Below, piece by piece: positions 1 to 15,482 of a stretch of 22,500 nucleotides of DNA. This DNA comes from Halisarca cf. caerulea. Lineage: Eukaryota; Porifera; Demospongiae; Chondrillida; Halisarcidae. The notes under the pieces were generated by a model that had not been told where the DNA came from, did no database searches, and worked only from the letters and a program-made list of their open reading frames with translations. The translations under genes were made by a program, and so were the position numbers. Position 1 is the stretch's first letter. Each line of letters starts with the position of its first letter. The DNA is taken from assembly GCA_963170055.1 (NCBI GenBank), contig CAUJGJ010000371.1, positions 450,001-472,500 on the forward strand, in the 5' to 3' direction.

Positions 1-240
<240 letters not shown>

Positions 241-262
241 AAGGATATCAGCACCCACAAAC

Positions 263-2630
263 CATGTATAGGTCTCTCCAGGACTGTCCTTTCCTTGGAA
301 GAGCTTCACGGAAGTCCTTCCTACAGATCTTCTGCCACAACTCATCATCGTCCTCTATGAAATGCTGAACAACAGAAGTACAGTGGAACTTGCTTTACAA
401 GTACCCAGTACTCCTGGCTAGTGAGTACTCCTCATTCTGTCCCTGTGTATACCTCATGTACATAAACCAACCCTGATAGTAAGTACCTGGTTTAGTACAT
501 ACTCCTGGCTAGTGAGTACTTCTCATTCTGTCCCTGTGTATACCTCATGTACATAAACCAACCCTGATAGTATGTACGTACCTGGTTTGGTACATACTCC
601 TGGATAGTAAGTACTCCTCATTCTGTCCCTGTGTATACCTCATGTACATAAACCAACCCTGATAGTAAGTACCTGGTTTAGTACACACTCCTGGATAGTA
701 AGTACTCCTCATTCTGTCCCTGTGTATACCTCATGTACATAAACCAACCCTGATAGTAAGTACCTGGTTTAGTACACACTCCTGGATAGTAAGTACTCCT
801 CATTCTGTCCCTGTGTATACCTAATGTACATAAACCAACCCTGATAGTATGTACCTGGTCTAGTACATACTCCTGGATAGTAAGTACTCCTCATTCTGTC
901 CCTGTGTATACCTCATGTACATAAACCAACCCTGATAGTAAGTACCTGGTTTAGTACACACTCCTGGATAGTAAGTACTCCTCATTCTGTCCCTGTGTAT
1001 ACCTAATGTACATAAACCAACCCTGATAGTATGTACCTCTGATAATAAGTACTATTTTGTGTCCCCTTCGAGGTACATACTAAGCAGGGTTCACTGTCCC
1101 GTCAGGTGTGTAGCATGATGGAGTAGACAGTCTTCAGAGCATCAGGTATCATTGTTTAGACTGGGGAACCTTTAGCCATAGGCTATACTAGCAGGTCTCC
1201 AGACTTGCAGCAAACAAGTTTATAACAAGACAAGCAGACGAATTCCCAAGCACAAACACAGCTAGACAACTGATGAAACAAGAAAACATGCAAGCAGACG
1301 AATAAAAAGGAATAAGCAAGCAAACTAACAAATGAACAAACAGTTATGTAAACAAATAAATGAGCAAACAAACAGCAAGGTAAACAACTAAACAAACATA
1401 CAAACAAACCTGATTGTAGAATTCCAGTCTCTTGAGCTGTTGAGCCGAGCACTTCTCCAGAACAGGTCTGAGTACGTCGAAGGGTATAGCTCCTACCTCC
1501 TCTATAACATCAATGTGCTCGATCAGCACGTCTATGCACAGGGTGAACAGCTTGCGAACACCTGAGGGTGAATCACATGCCATCACATGACAATCACATG
1601 TCCACTTGTCTCATGATTGGTTGATGCATGACAAACAGTAGAGTCTCACTATAGTCACAATAGGATACTGTTAGGGTGAAAGTGACTATAATGTCATCGC
1701 TCATTTTGTCACATGATGGTCACATGTTGGTCACAATATTACCTAACAGATCACTCACCAGTGGGCCCTGCTGTAGACTTGCCAGAGTATACCTGTGTTC
1801 GTTTCTTCTTGGGAGCTATGTTCACAGGAGTGGTGTTGAGTTGTGTAGCTGGACAGCAAGGTAGTACAGTGATGAAGCAATACATAACAGTGATGAAGCA
1901 ATACATAACAGTGATGAAGCAATACATAACAGTGATGAAGCAGTACACTCAGCAATCGAGACACATACCCAATACAGAAGAACTATGTACGTACATACAC
2001 ATACATGAAAACACACACACACACATACACACACATTTAGTTTTCTTGTGGTCGTCCTCAGAGGTGTAGAAGGCACTATAATGTGACATACTCACGTCGT
2101 CGATGTCAAGACTCGTGGGATCCAGTTTGGGTGGGAGATCTGGAAGGGGGGACAGAGACCGCTGTTGGCTACTGCCACCATGACTGGGGGATGGGCCGGA
2201 TTTTGGGGGTGGGATCCTACTGCTTGCTGCCATGGTAACACCTGGGCTACATTGCGCAAGTCTTCGCTGCACTCTGGCATGACCAGCACTTGAGAAGTGT
2301 TGGTTCTCAGCAGTTAGGAAGGTCGGCTCGCTGGAAGACTCCACTTTACGCCTCTTCACCTGCACACGTTCCACATCAGAGTCATGCCCATCTCTGTTCC
2401 CCTTCTCTGGAGGACATGGGGAGGTCGGCTCTTCGGGTAATAGAGCTTTCCATGTCTGGACAATCTCCTTTGCTTCTGATCCAATTAGACCAGAAGTCTT
2501 CTCTAGTTTGTGAACAACTCTGCCAGCCTTTGTTTCCTGAAGCAAGCAACAAACAAACAATGAAGTGTTATGTATGTACACATATGCACAGGCATAGACA
2601 CATACACACATGTGAGTACATACATGTACA

Positions 2631-2682
<52 letters not shown>

Positions 2683-2984
2683 CACCCACCACTGTTAACC
2701 AACCTTCAGCAAGTCTAGGGTCATTTCTACATTTTTCAGCTTCTTCAATGTTCGGAGTATCTTCTCCTAAACAAATTAACCAATATGGATTGGCGGAGAT
2801 TGATTACCCCGCCTGCGGGCCACACGCACCCCAGAACGCATAAAACAAACTAACACGCAACACCACGCAACTGAAGATAACTACATCAATGTGCTCAAAC
2901 AAAAGTACGCACTTCTTCTTGTTTGTGGCAGTAGTGTTTCAACTTTTCCAACAGTTTGGATATCGTTGTCTCTTTGGCGTCCAT
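263..2984 (-). CDS. ELOA: Elongin A (5' part; C-terminus beyond the left edge)
   Basis: Elongin A is the large subunit of the Elongin (SIII) complex, which stimulates RNA polymerase II elongation. Through Elongin B/C and Cullin-5 it also acts in ubiquitination of stalled polymerase. Exon model (minus): 2984-2913, 2766-2704, 2536-2035, 1848-1759, 1561-1410, 364-263; phases join and give 327 codons. Residues 1-75 resemble the TFIIS N-terminal (LW) domain (LEKLKHYC, ILRTLKKLKNVEMTLDLLK, VVHKLEKTSGLIG). A Ser/Pro-rich, charged linker follows (KRRKVESSS; KKKRTQVYSGK). Residues 247-255 (LFTLCIDVL) fit a BC-box with Leu and Cys in place, then an F-box-like stretch (IPFDVLRPVLEKC) and ELWQKICRKDF...SWRDLYM, typical of Elongin A. 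The ATG at 2984 begins MDAKETT. Uncertain point: exon 3 may end at 2096 (strong donor GTGAGT, phase 0) or 2035 (donor in a GT tract, phase 1). Only 2035 joins exon 4 in frame without another exon. The remaining C-terminal exons lie outside the window. Confidence 0.88.
405..1045. repeat. About 90-bp tandem repeat, seven units, in Elongin A intron
   Basis: The unit contains CTCATTCTGTCCCTGTGTAT, CATGTACATAAACCAACCCTG and GTACCTGG. Seven copies differ by a few bases (e.g. CTCATG/CTAATG, GTAAGT/GTATGT). A flanking unique end (about 1030-1105, TTTTGTGTCCCCTTCGAGGT then TTCACTGT) also occurs in the single-unit copy at 8265-8430, so this is an amplified segment of a dispersed element. Confidence 0.95.
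1046..1409. other. Rest of Elongin A intron 5
   Basis: Contains the end of the dispersed repeat (to about 1105) and A/C-rich simple sequence (AAACAAACAAATGAAC-type, about 1205-1408). The open frames in it translate to low-complexity Cys/Leu/Phe strings. No gene seen. Confidence 0.6.
1862..1942. repeat. 20-bp tandem repeat (ACAGTGATGAAGCAATACAT)
   Basis: Four near-identical copies directly abutting the 3' splice site of an Elongin A exon (exon starts at 1848 on minus). On the sense strand the repeat therefore forms the region just upstream of the acceptor. Confidence 0.95.
2009..2036. repeat. Short (CA)n tract at Elongin A exon 3 end
   Basis: ACACACAC with ATACAC interruptions. On the minus strand the predicted donor (AAAT|GTGTGTGT) is part of this tract. 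Confidence 0.85.
2632..2682. repeat. (CA)n microsatellite in Elongin A intron 2
   Basis: About 50 bp of CA between exons 2 and 3 of Elongin A. Confidence 0.95.
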
Positions 2985-3137
2985 TTTCGTCCACACAAGC
3001 AAACAAATGACGTCATCGCTTCCGTCAGCTAATCCTAGAGACAAATTTTTAGGTTCGTATATATATCCCTGCCACCACAGCGGCACCCTTGGTAGGTGGC
3101 ATCCTCCATTCGCCACTGAAACTTAACTAACGCTACA

Positions 3138-3143
3138 TTTATT
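3138..3143 (-). terminator. Polyadenylation signal AATAAA of LOXL gene A
   Basis: TTTATT on the plus strand reads AATAAA on the minus strand, about 140 bp after the predicted gene A stop at 3285 and about 150 bp before the Elongin A ATG at 2984. The two minus-strand genes are therefore tightly packed. Confidence 0.45.
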
Positions 3144-3284
3144 TCTCCAGACATATGCATTGGACCTGATCATAATTGTTGTTGCTAATTAATAGTCTGA
3201 GCAAGTCATGCATAAAGTCAAAATTATACATTATGAATGAATAATGAATACTTCCTGATTAAAAAGTTTGTAACTTCTTTGCCT

Positions 3285-9701
<6,417 letters not shown>

Positions 9702-9726
9702 TGCTGCACCTCAGCGGTCGAGCGAC

Positions 9727-9738
9727 GGTCACGTGACC
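9727..9738. promoter_or_regulatory. E-box/CLEAR-like palindrome GGTCACGTGACC
   Basis: A 12-bp perfect palindrome containing CACGTG, 26 bp upstream of the ATG of LOXL gene A. A second TCACGTGAC is at 9790-9798. GTCACGTGAC is a preferred site of bHLH-Zip factors (USF, MITF/TFE). Role here is inferred from position only. Confidence 0.45.
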
Positions 9739-9789
9739 TCAGGCAGTTCGCTAAAATCAGACTACGCTAGAACACACACCTTCACCTGC

Positions 9790-9798
9790 TCACGTGAC
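9790..9798. promoter_or_regulatory. Second TCACGTGAC E-box upstream of LOXL gene A
   Basis: Nine-base palindromic core identical to the one at 9728-9737, 52 bp further upstream of gene A. Two copies within 72 bp make a promoter role more likely than one would. Confidence 0.4.
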
Positions 9799-10132
9799 GG
9801 ACAACCCAGAGGTGTTTGTGTGTGTGTGTGGGGGGGGGGGGCAACTTCCACCATGCACCGACAACTTACCCTCACATACAGTATTGAACATGTTGCCTCA
9901 TCAAGTTCACTTCACACTGAATGTGTAGCGCTCTACTGCGTCCCACCTCCACAGCACACTGGCAAACCCACCTTCGTGGTTACCATGGTTCGATACACAA
10001 ATTATGACTGGCAAATGTCCTGTACATGAGGAGGTGAGCAATCAGCAGTACTAATTCCCAACACACAGTTTACAATTTTGTGTGTTAAATTGCAAAGAAC
10101 ATGCAGAAAAATAGATCAATCAAGCCTGGAGT

Positions 10133-13100
10133 TCAGAGGTCACCATAACCTGCGATAGATGAGAGATTTAACTTGTAATTTGGAACTTGTGGAGAAAGCA
10201 GGTCTGGTGTAGCCAACACTCTCTCCCATTTTTTATGACACAATCTTTTGGTCATAAAAAATGGAGGGAGGGGTCTGGCTAAGCCAGGTTAGTACAAACT
10301 GAGTAATGGCAAAGAAAGGTGAACATGTAGAAGCACAAAGCTCACACATAGCACACATAACACTTCTGTCAAAGGTTACCTGATGAGGTAACAAGCTAGG
10401 GATCTTACCCAATGCAAGCATTCCCACACTATAATCACCCTCCCACCCTAGAAGCATCCTCTCACACTATAATCACCTTCCACACTATAAGCACCTTCCA
10501 CACTATAAGCACATTCCACACTATAAGCACCTTCCACACTATAAGCATATTCCACACTATAAGCACCTACCACACTATGAGCTCCCTCCTGCACTATAAG
10601 AATTCTCATATACTATAAGCACCCTCCCATACTATAAGTATCTTCCACATTACAAGCACCCTCCCACACTATAAGCACCCTCCCATACTATAAGCATCTT
10701 CCAAACTACAAGCACCATCCCACACAACAAGCCCTCTTGTACACGATAAGCACTCTCCTGGCCTGCACTATGTGACTTAAGCACTCCTAGCTACATTTGC
10801 CCTATCAGTGACATGTACGTGTGTGAACAAGCTGCGTATACTCCTTACCTCGAATAATACACTTGTCAACTTTTAGGTAAGTATCTTTAGAGATAGTTAA
10901 CTTGCAAAGAGCCTGGTTGTTTTCATAATCTGATTCAAAAACATGATTTGAAGGGTTGAGCGTCACCTTTAGAATATAGTCACCTGGAGGAACTTCTGTC
11001 ACATCGATCCAATTGCAGGCAACCTGAAAGCTGTATCTGTCTCCACAACCACTTGAGATGCCTTGTTGGATAGTGCATGAATACTTCCTGGTCCCCAGTA
11101 AGCAGAGACTGTCTTCTAGACAGAAGCTGGCCTTGTGTCCCTCTGCTGCAAGTGTACCATTGAGGTACGTCAACTCGTACAGTGCAAACACATCAAAGGA
11201 ATGGTAGTGCTGGTGACAGGCATGATACTGCCAGGTACTGGGGGCCGCAAAGGGAAGGAAGTCACGTGTTCCCCAGTTGTTAGACATTACAGTGAATCTT
11301 AGAAAGTAGTAAGTGCTGTAATCATTGTTATAGAAAGCATCAATGGCCTTTTGAGAAACACACTTTTCTTCAACCTCACACTGAAGCTCATAAGAACCTC
11401 GTCTATCCAGATAAGGGGCAAATCTAAAGGATTGCAGCAACATTGGAAGGTCTGGAACAAGATCAGGGGCTTCTGCGCAAAGGAAACACACAAGACTCGG
11501 GTATCTTAGCAACCATGCTAAGGCATGTGATGAATTCACAGTCATATGATGGCATGAGATGAATTAGTCTTAATCCCACACCCACTCCTGCCCACCATTT
11601 TATTCTGGCCACAACAAGGTGGAATAAAATGGTGGGCGGCAGGGGTCTGGGAAAGAGATTAACTATACTTTGACAATCTTGTGAAAGTCATGTGATACAT
11701 GTTCATGCACATGATGGTCATGTGACTAAAATGGCGCAATACTGGATTTAGTCAGCCATGACTGTCTAACAGATGCACAATGCCAGAATACAGCAAATGA
11801 GACTACACAGTAGGCTTTTAACTGGGCACCCAGTGCAGTAGCCTCAGAGGCTACAACCAGCCATAGTTGGAGTACATACGTATGTCAATGCTACAACCCA
11901 CACAGGATGAAGAAGCTTCGATATCAGTCAACAGTATATTGACCTTTGAATAGGGCAAAGGCAATAGCTAGCATTATTGCCACGATTATATAACATGATA
12001 ATCTTGTGGTTTAGCAGACGCATGCAATCATAGTCCAACCTTATATGTGACAATATTTGTACTTGCGTTACAGTCATGTGATACATGCCATGCATGTGAT
12101 GGTCATGTGATGAATTTATAGTCATGTGACAAATTTACCTCCTCTCCCCCCACCCCTGCCCCCAATTTAACAACTTACTAATTGAACAGTCAATGATGAC
12201 TTCTCCATTAGGACAGGAACCAACTTCCAAGAACGTCATGTTACAATCTCTCAGTGACGTTTCCACACTATCACAAGAGATTCTCCCTACAAATCTGGGA
12301 TAAAGCAAACACATGAACATGTTACGCACGAGCGTGCACACACACTCTGTTGTATATACCTGGTTTTACTCTGGTAAAAGTTTGCCTTGCCTCCTCGAAA
12401 ACCAAGGGGAAACTCATTGGACAGATCTCTACAGACAACAGTTAATTCAGTTTGGTGGAACATTTCATTGCAAGCAAGGCCCTTTTTCCCCTTCACTTCC
12501 ACTTCAAGGTAGTTGTCAGGATAATAGCCATTAGAGCTGCTGTCTGTGACCAGACGGATCTAAGAAGAAGGGTAAACAGGCATGGGAATAGAAGCTAATT
12601 GCTGACACAAGATGGACAACTGGATATTATTCTACACTATTTGTCTATTTACTCCCTCCCTCCACCCTCACTCGCCACACTCCCTTGATCCCTCCACCCC
12701 ACTCCCCACATTCTCAATCCCCCTCACTCTTCACACTCCCTTCCTCCACCCTCCCTCCCCACATTCTCAATCCACCCTCACTCCTCACACTCTCATGCAA
12801 TCCACCCTCACTCCTCACACTCCCTACCTCCACCCTCACTCCTCACACTCTCAATCCCCCTTACTCCTCACATTTCCCTCCACCCTCACTCCTCACACTC
12901 CCTCCTCCAATCCCATTCTGCACACTATTCCTTCCCTCCCTCTACTGTCTAGACTTCTATCCCACCAAACTCTCCACTGATCTATAGACTGCATCAAACA
13001 ACAGACTCACAGGGGTTTGGCAGTCTTCAGTGCTGGGTGCATTGCACTCAATCCCCAGGTCCTCCGAATGTGTACGGCACGCGTATGAGGTAACCCCCCA

Positions 13101-14524
13101 TGGGGACAAACGGCACTGGTCAAGACTGGTTTCATATCCCCTGCAAGAGATATGCTGCAACCAGGCTCTGTCGAACCCCCACCCGGTGTGTGAAGTAGGC
13201 AATACATACTTCACTGTACCCCATCCCAGTGATTTGCACAACACATTTCCTTCCGCAACGCCAAATCTACCATCATTGCAGATGGAGCCCCATTCTCCCC
13301 TGTAAAACACTTCTGCTCGACCTCTAGACTTGGTGGGACCAGATCTCAGTCGTAAGGAAAGCTACACGGGCAACAAGTGATAAGGAAGATAGCATGTATT
13401 CCGGCGGGGACACATTTGCAAGGATGAATACAAACATAAGAGGACAACAATAAATAAAGCAAAGGCCCTATTAAAGGACGCCTCCAAGATGCTGCAATCT
13501 CCTTTAACACAACACTACTGCTCTGCCCATTTCAAATCCCTCGCATTGACATGTCTATATATAATCCCCTAAAACAAGGCACTCACATAAACAATACAGC
13601 TCATGTTCCACTGCATATGAGTGTTTATTAGAGGTTCTACCATAGTTTCACTGTACTGGCCCAGGACTGCTTAGTGTCACAGTGGGCCCAGTGGTGTCCT
13701 TGTTTAATGTCATGGTGGGCCCAGTGGTGTCCTTGTTCAATGTCACGGTGGGCCCAGTGGTGTCCTTGTTTAATGTCACGGTGGGCTCAGTGGTGTCCTT
13801 GTTTAATGTCACGGTGGGCCCAGTGGTGTCCTTGTTTAATGTCACGGTGGGCCCAGTGGTGTCCTTGTTCAATGTCACGGTGGGCCCAGTGGTGTCCTTG
13901 TTTAATGTCACGGTGGGCCCAGTGGTGTCCTTGTTTAATGTCACGGTGGGCCCAGTGGTGTCCTTGTTCAATGTCACGGTGGGCCCAGTGGTGTCCTTGT
14001 TTAATGTCAAAGTGGGCCCAGTGGTGTCCTTGTTTAATGTCAAAGTGGGCCCAGTGGTGTCCTTGTTTAATGTCATGGTGGGCCCAGTGGTGTCCTTGTT
14101 TAATGTCACAGTGGGCCCAGTGGTGTCCTTGTTATAGAGGTTCACTGCACATGTATGCAACATACTAAGGAAAGCATCTATTCACCTCTGCATGCATGTG
14201 TGCTCAAAATGGCACAGACAACGATACTTTAATTAATATTTAACTAGTAGGGTAAAACAGGATAATTTGGAACATGGGGAAATTCAGGATGGTGGGTCAA
14301 AAGCAGTGTCAACCACAAGGTACACACATTATTTCTAGCCATTGTTGTCTCCATCAATTGGGAGTTCAGAGGTAGCAAATATGTCAAGATAGCTTAACCA
14401 TAGTAGGAGTAAAGGTCCTGTCCTGAATTACCCCACTTTACCCTATTGCTAACAAGTGTGCTTGCCAAACAGAACAAAATTTATAGCTACAGAAACTTAG
14501 CATATGTGCACATGCATGCTTGCA

Positions 14525-14592
<68 letters not shown>

Positions 14593-15265
14593 TGGGCCCA
14601 TCTGGACATCCGTTGTTCTTCTTAGCATATCCACAAGCAGCAGTGGCTGCTTGATCGCACGGGTCCACGCATAGACTCCATCCACAATTATTACATTTTC
14701 CAAGATAGTTTTGCACTCCAGTGCACTTCATGTTTCTTCCAGTAACTCTTCTAATGTCATCCAAAAAGCCGTCTGGACCACAAGGTCGCATACCGGTTCG
14801 ATTGCGGAAGGGGTTACAGCCCAAGAGTTTGCTCACGGTGGGTGCTTCGAAGGAATCAGGATACCCCAGCTGTCCACAGAGAACGTCCATATCTCCTTTG
14901 TCCCATCCAGTAGATGACACGAATACCCACTCGTTTCGCTCGGGAAGGAACACCTGAACGAAGCCCTGGATCGAAACAACATCGCTGCAATTTTTACCAT
15001 TGGAAACTGTGCCGGGCTGTGTTTGTTTGGGACAAGTGTTGCAGGTAGCTTTCCGTCTAAGTGTATCGGATTCAGGACAATACAATCGAGCTTTTAGCTC
15101 TCTCCTCGCAGACGCAAACTTGCAAGGGCACTCTGAACATGCCACCGATGACGGTGGGCGGGTAGGAGGAGCGGGAGAACGAGGACTTCCTCTCTGCGAA
15201 AAGGATAGCGCGGGAAAATGGACAACAATCAGAAACGAAACAAGCAGAGTCGTCTTCTGAATCAT
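10133..15265 (-). CDS. Lysyl oxidase homologue B, three SRCR domains
   Basis: Tandem paralogue of the neighbouring LOXL gene, about 430 bp upstream of it and on the same strand. Exons (minus): 15265-14591, 13361-13011, 12559-12360, 12294-12179, 11472-10849, 10149-10133; 1983 nt, 660 aa. Met at 15265 starts a signal peptide (MIQKTTLLVSFLIVVHFPAL), then a Pro/Ser-rich linker (SPRSPAPPTRPPSS) in place of SRCR1. The divergent SRCR (ARLYCPES...GFVQVFLPE) equals SRCR2 of the paralogue; two more SRCR domains follow (GSICNDG...LGIEC; LEVEVKGKKGLACNEM). The LOX domain is about residues 448-656 with CHQHYH (H534, H536, H538), EGHKASFCLED (K561) and GCGDRY (Y594), so all cofactor residues are kept. Intron phases (0,0,2,1,1) equal those of the paralogue and exon 4 is 116 nt in both. 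The donor of exon 1 is the first GT of a (GT)n tract. The last exon (encoding the end ...YGDL) is inferred only from phase and a good acceptor. Confidence 0.9.
10197..10292. repeat. Foldback (inverted repeat) element 1
   Basis: CTCTCCCATTTTTTATGAC and GTCATAAAAAATGGAGGGAG face each other around an 11-base loop; outer arms GTCTGG.GTAGCC / GGCTAAGCCAG also pair roughly. Similar in sequence to the foldback at about 11570-11655. Lies in the last intron of LOXL gene B. Confidence 0.75.
10425..10765. repeat. About 17-20 bp tandem repeat (CACACTATAAGCACCTTC)
   Basis: About 17 degenerate copies of CCACACTATAAGCACC in LOXL gene B's last intron. Open frames here are repeat-derived. Confidence 0.92.
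11473..12178. other. LOXL gene B intron 4: CATGTG motifs and foldback
   Basis: Two stretches, 11688-11727 and 12073-12129, are built of GTCATGTGA / CATGCATGTGATGG motifs, similar to those in the equivalent intron of LOXL gene A. The rest is unique with no coding signal. Confidence 0.55.
11566..11664. repeat. Foldback (inverted repeat) element 2
   Basis: CCTGCCCACCATTTTATTC pairs with GAATAAAATGGTGGGCGGCAGG around a loop of about 16 bases. Outer TAATCCCA.AC.CC / GGGTCTGGGAAAGAGATTA also partly pairs. Probably the same family as the foldback at 10197. Confidence 0.8.
12650..12935. repeat. CT-rich minisatellite (CTCACTCCTCACACTC)
   Basis: Degenerate tandem units of about 25-30 bp, e.g. CCACCCTCACTCCTCACACT, in LOXL gene B intron 2. 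Purine-rich on the sense strand, so pyrimidine-rich open frames on plus are spurious. Confidence 0.93.
13672..14137. repeat. 33-bp minisatellite, about 14 copies
   Basis: Unit GTGGGCCCAGTGGTGTCCTT then GTTTAATGTCACG, in LOXL gene B intron 1. Because 33 is divisible by three and the unit has no stop in several frames, long ORFs appear on both strands (11-residue repeat NKDTTGPTVTL). Flanks (13640-13665 and 14132-14148) contain TTAGAGGTTC / ATAGAGGTTCACTG, like ends of the MITE families here. Confidence 0.97.
14250..14443 (+). mobile_element. GGTAAA-TIR MITE, copy 2
   Basis: TA-flanked. Begins GGGTAAAACAGGATAATTTG and ends ATTACCCCACTTTACCC. Shares TCAAAAGCAGTGT, TTGTCTCCATCAATTGGGAG and order of parts with 5520-5741. 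In LOXL gene B intron 1; no ORF. Confidence 0.75.
14532..14590. repeat. (CA)n microsatellite at LOXL gene B exon 1 donor
   Basis: A pure tract of about 56 bp; on the minus strand the first GT of the run is the predicted splice donor (CCCAAG|GTGTGTGT) at 14590. Confidence 0.97.
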
Positions 15266-15432
15266 ATTTTCTGGATGCTTGCAAAGCCGCGTACTCTGTG
15301 AACAAAGCTCTTTGTGTTTGCAGGTAATTGACCCGACTACACTGCACACAGATAACAGTGCATCATACCAATGAATGCGATTATCCTATGCACATTTCTT
15401 TGCTGCAGGGTTTGTAGACAGACAAGTTCAAT

Positions 15433-15446
15433 GTTGCCATGACAAC
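15433..15446 (+). promoter_or_regulatory. RFX X-box (GTTGCCATGACAAC)
   Basis: This site matches the X-box consensus GTHNYYATRRNAAC at every position. It lies 36 bp before the ATG of the CIMIP5-like gene and within the roughly 220 bp separating it from LOXL gene B. RFX-family factors control ciliary genes through such sites close to the start. The functional link is inference. Confidence 0.75.
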
Positions 15447-15482
15447 ATAATAAAATGGAGGACTGATAGGCGGTGCACCGTC

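Noticed and set aside
2290..2718. 142-residue plus-strand ORF
   Set aside because: Antisense to Elongin A exons 2-3 and the CA repeat between them.
13648..14168. 150-170 residue repeat proteins in three frames over the 33-bp array
   Set aside because: The unit length is a multiple of three without stops, and the array is inside an intron of LOXL gene B. The open frames are a by-product.
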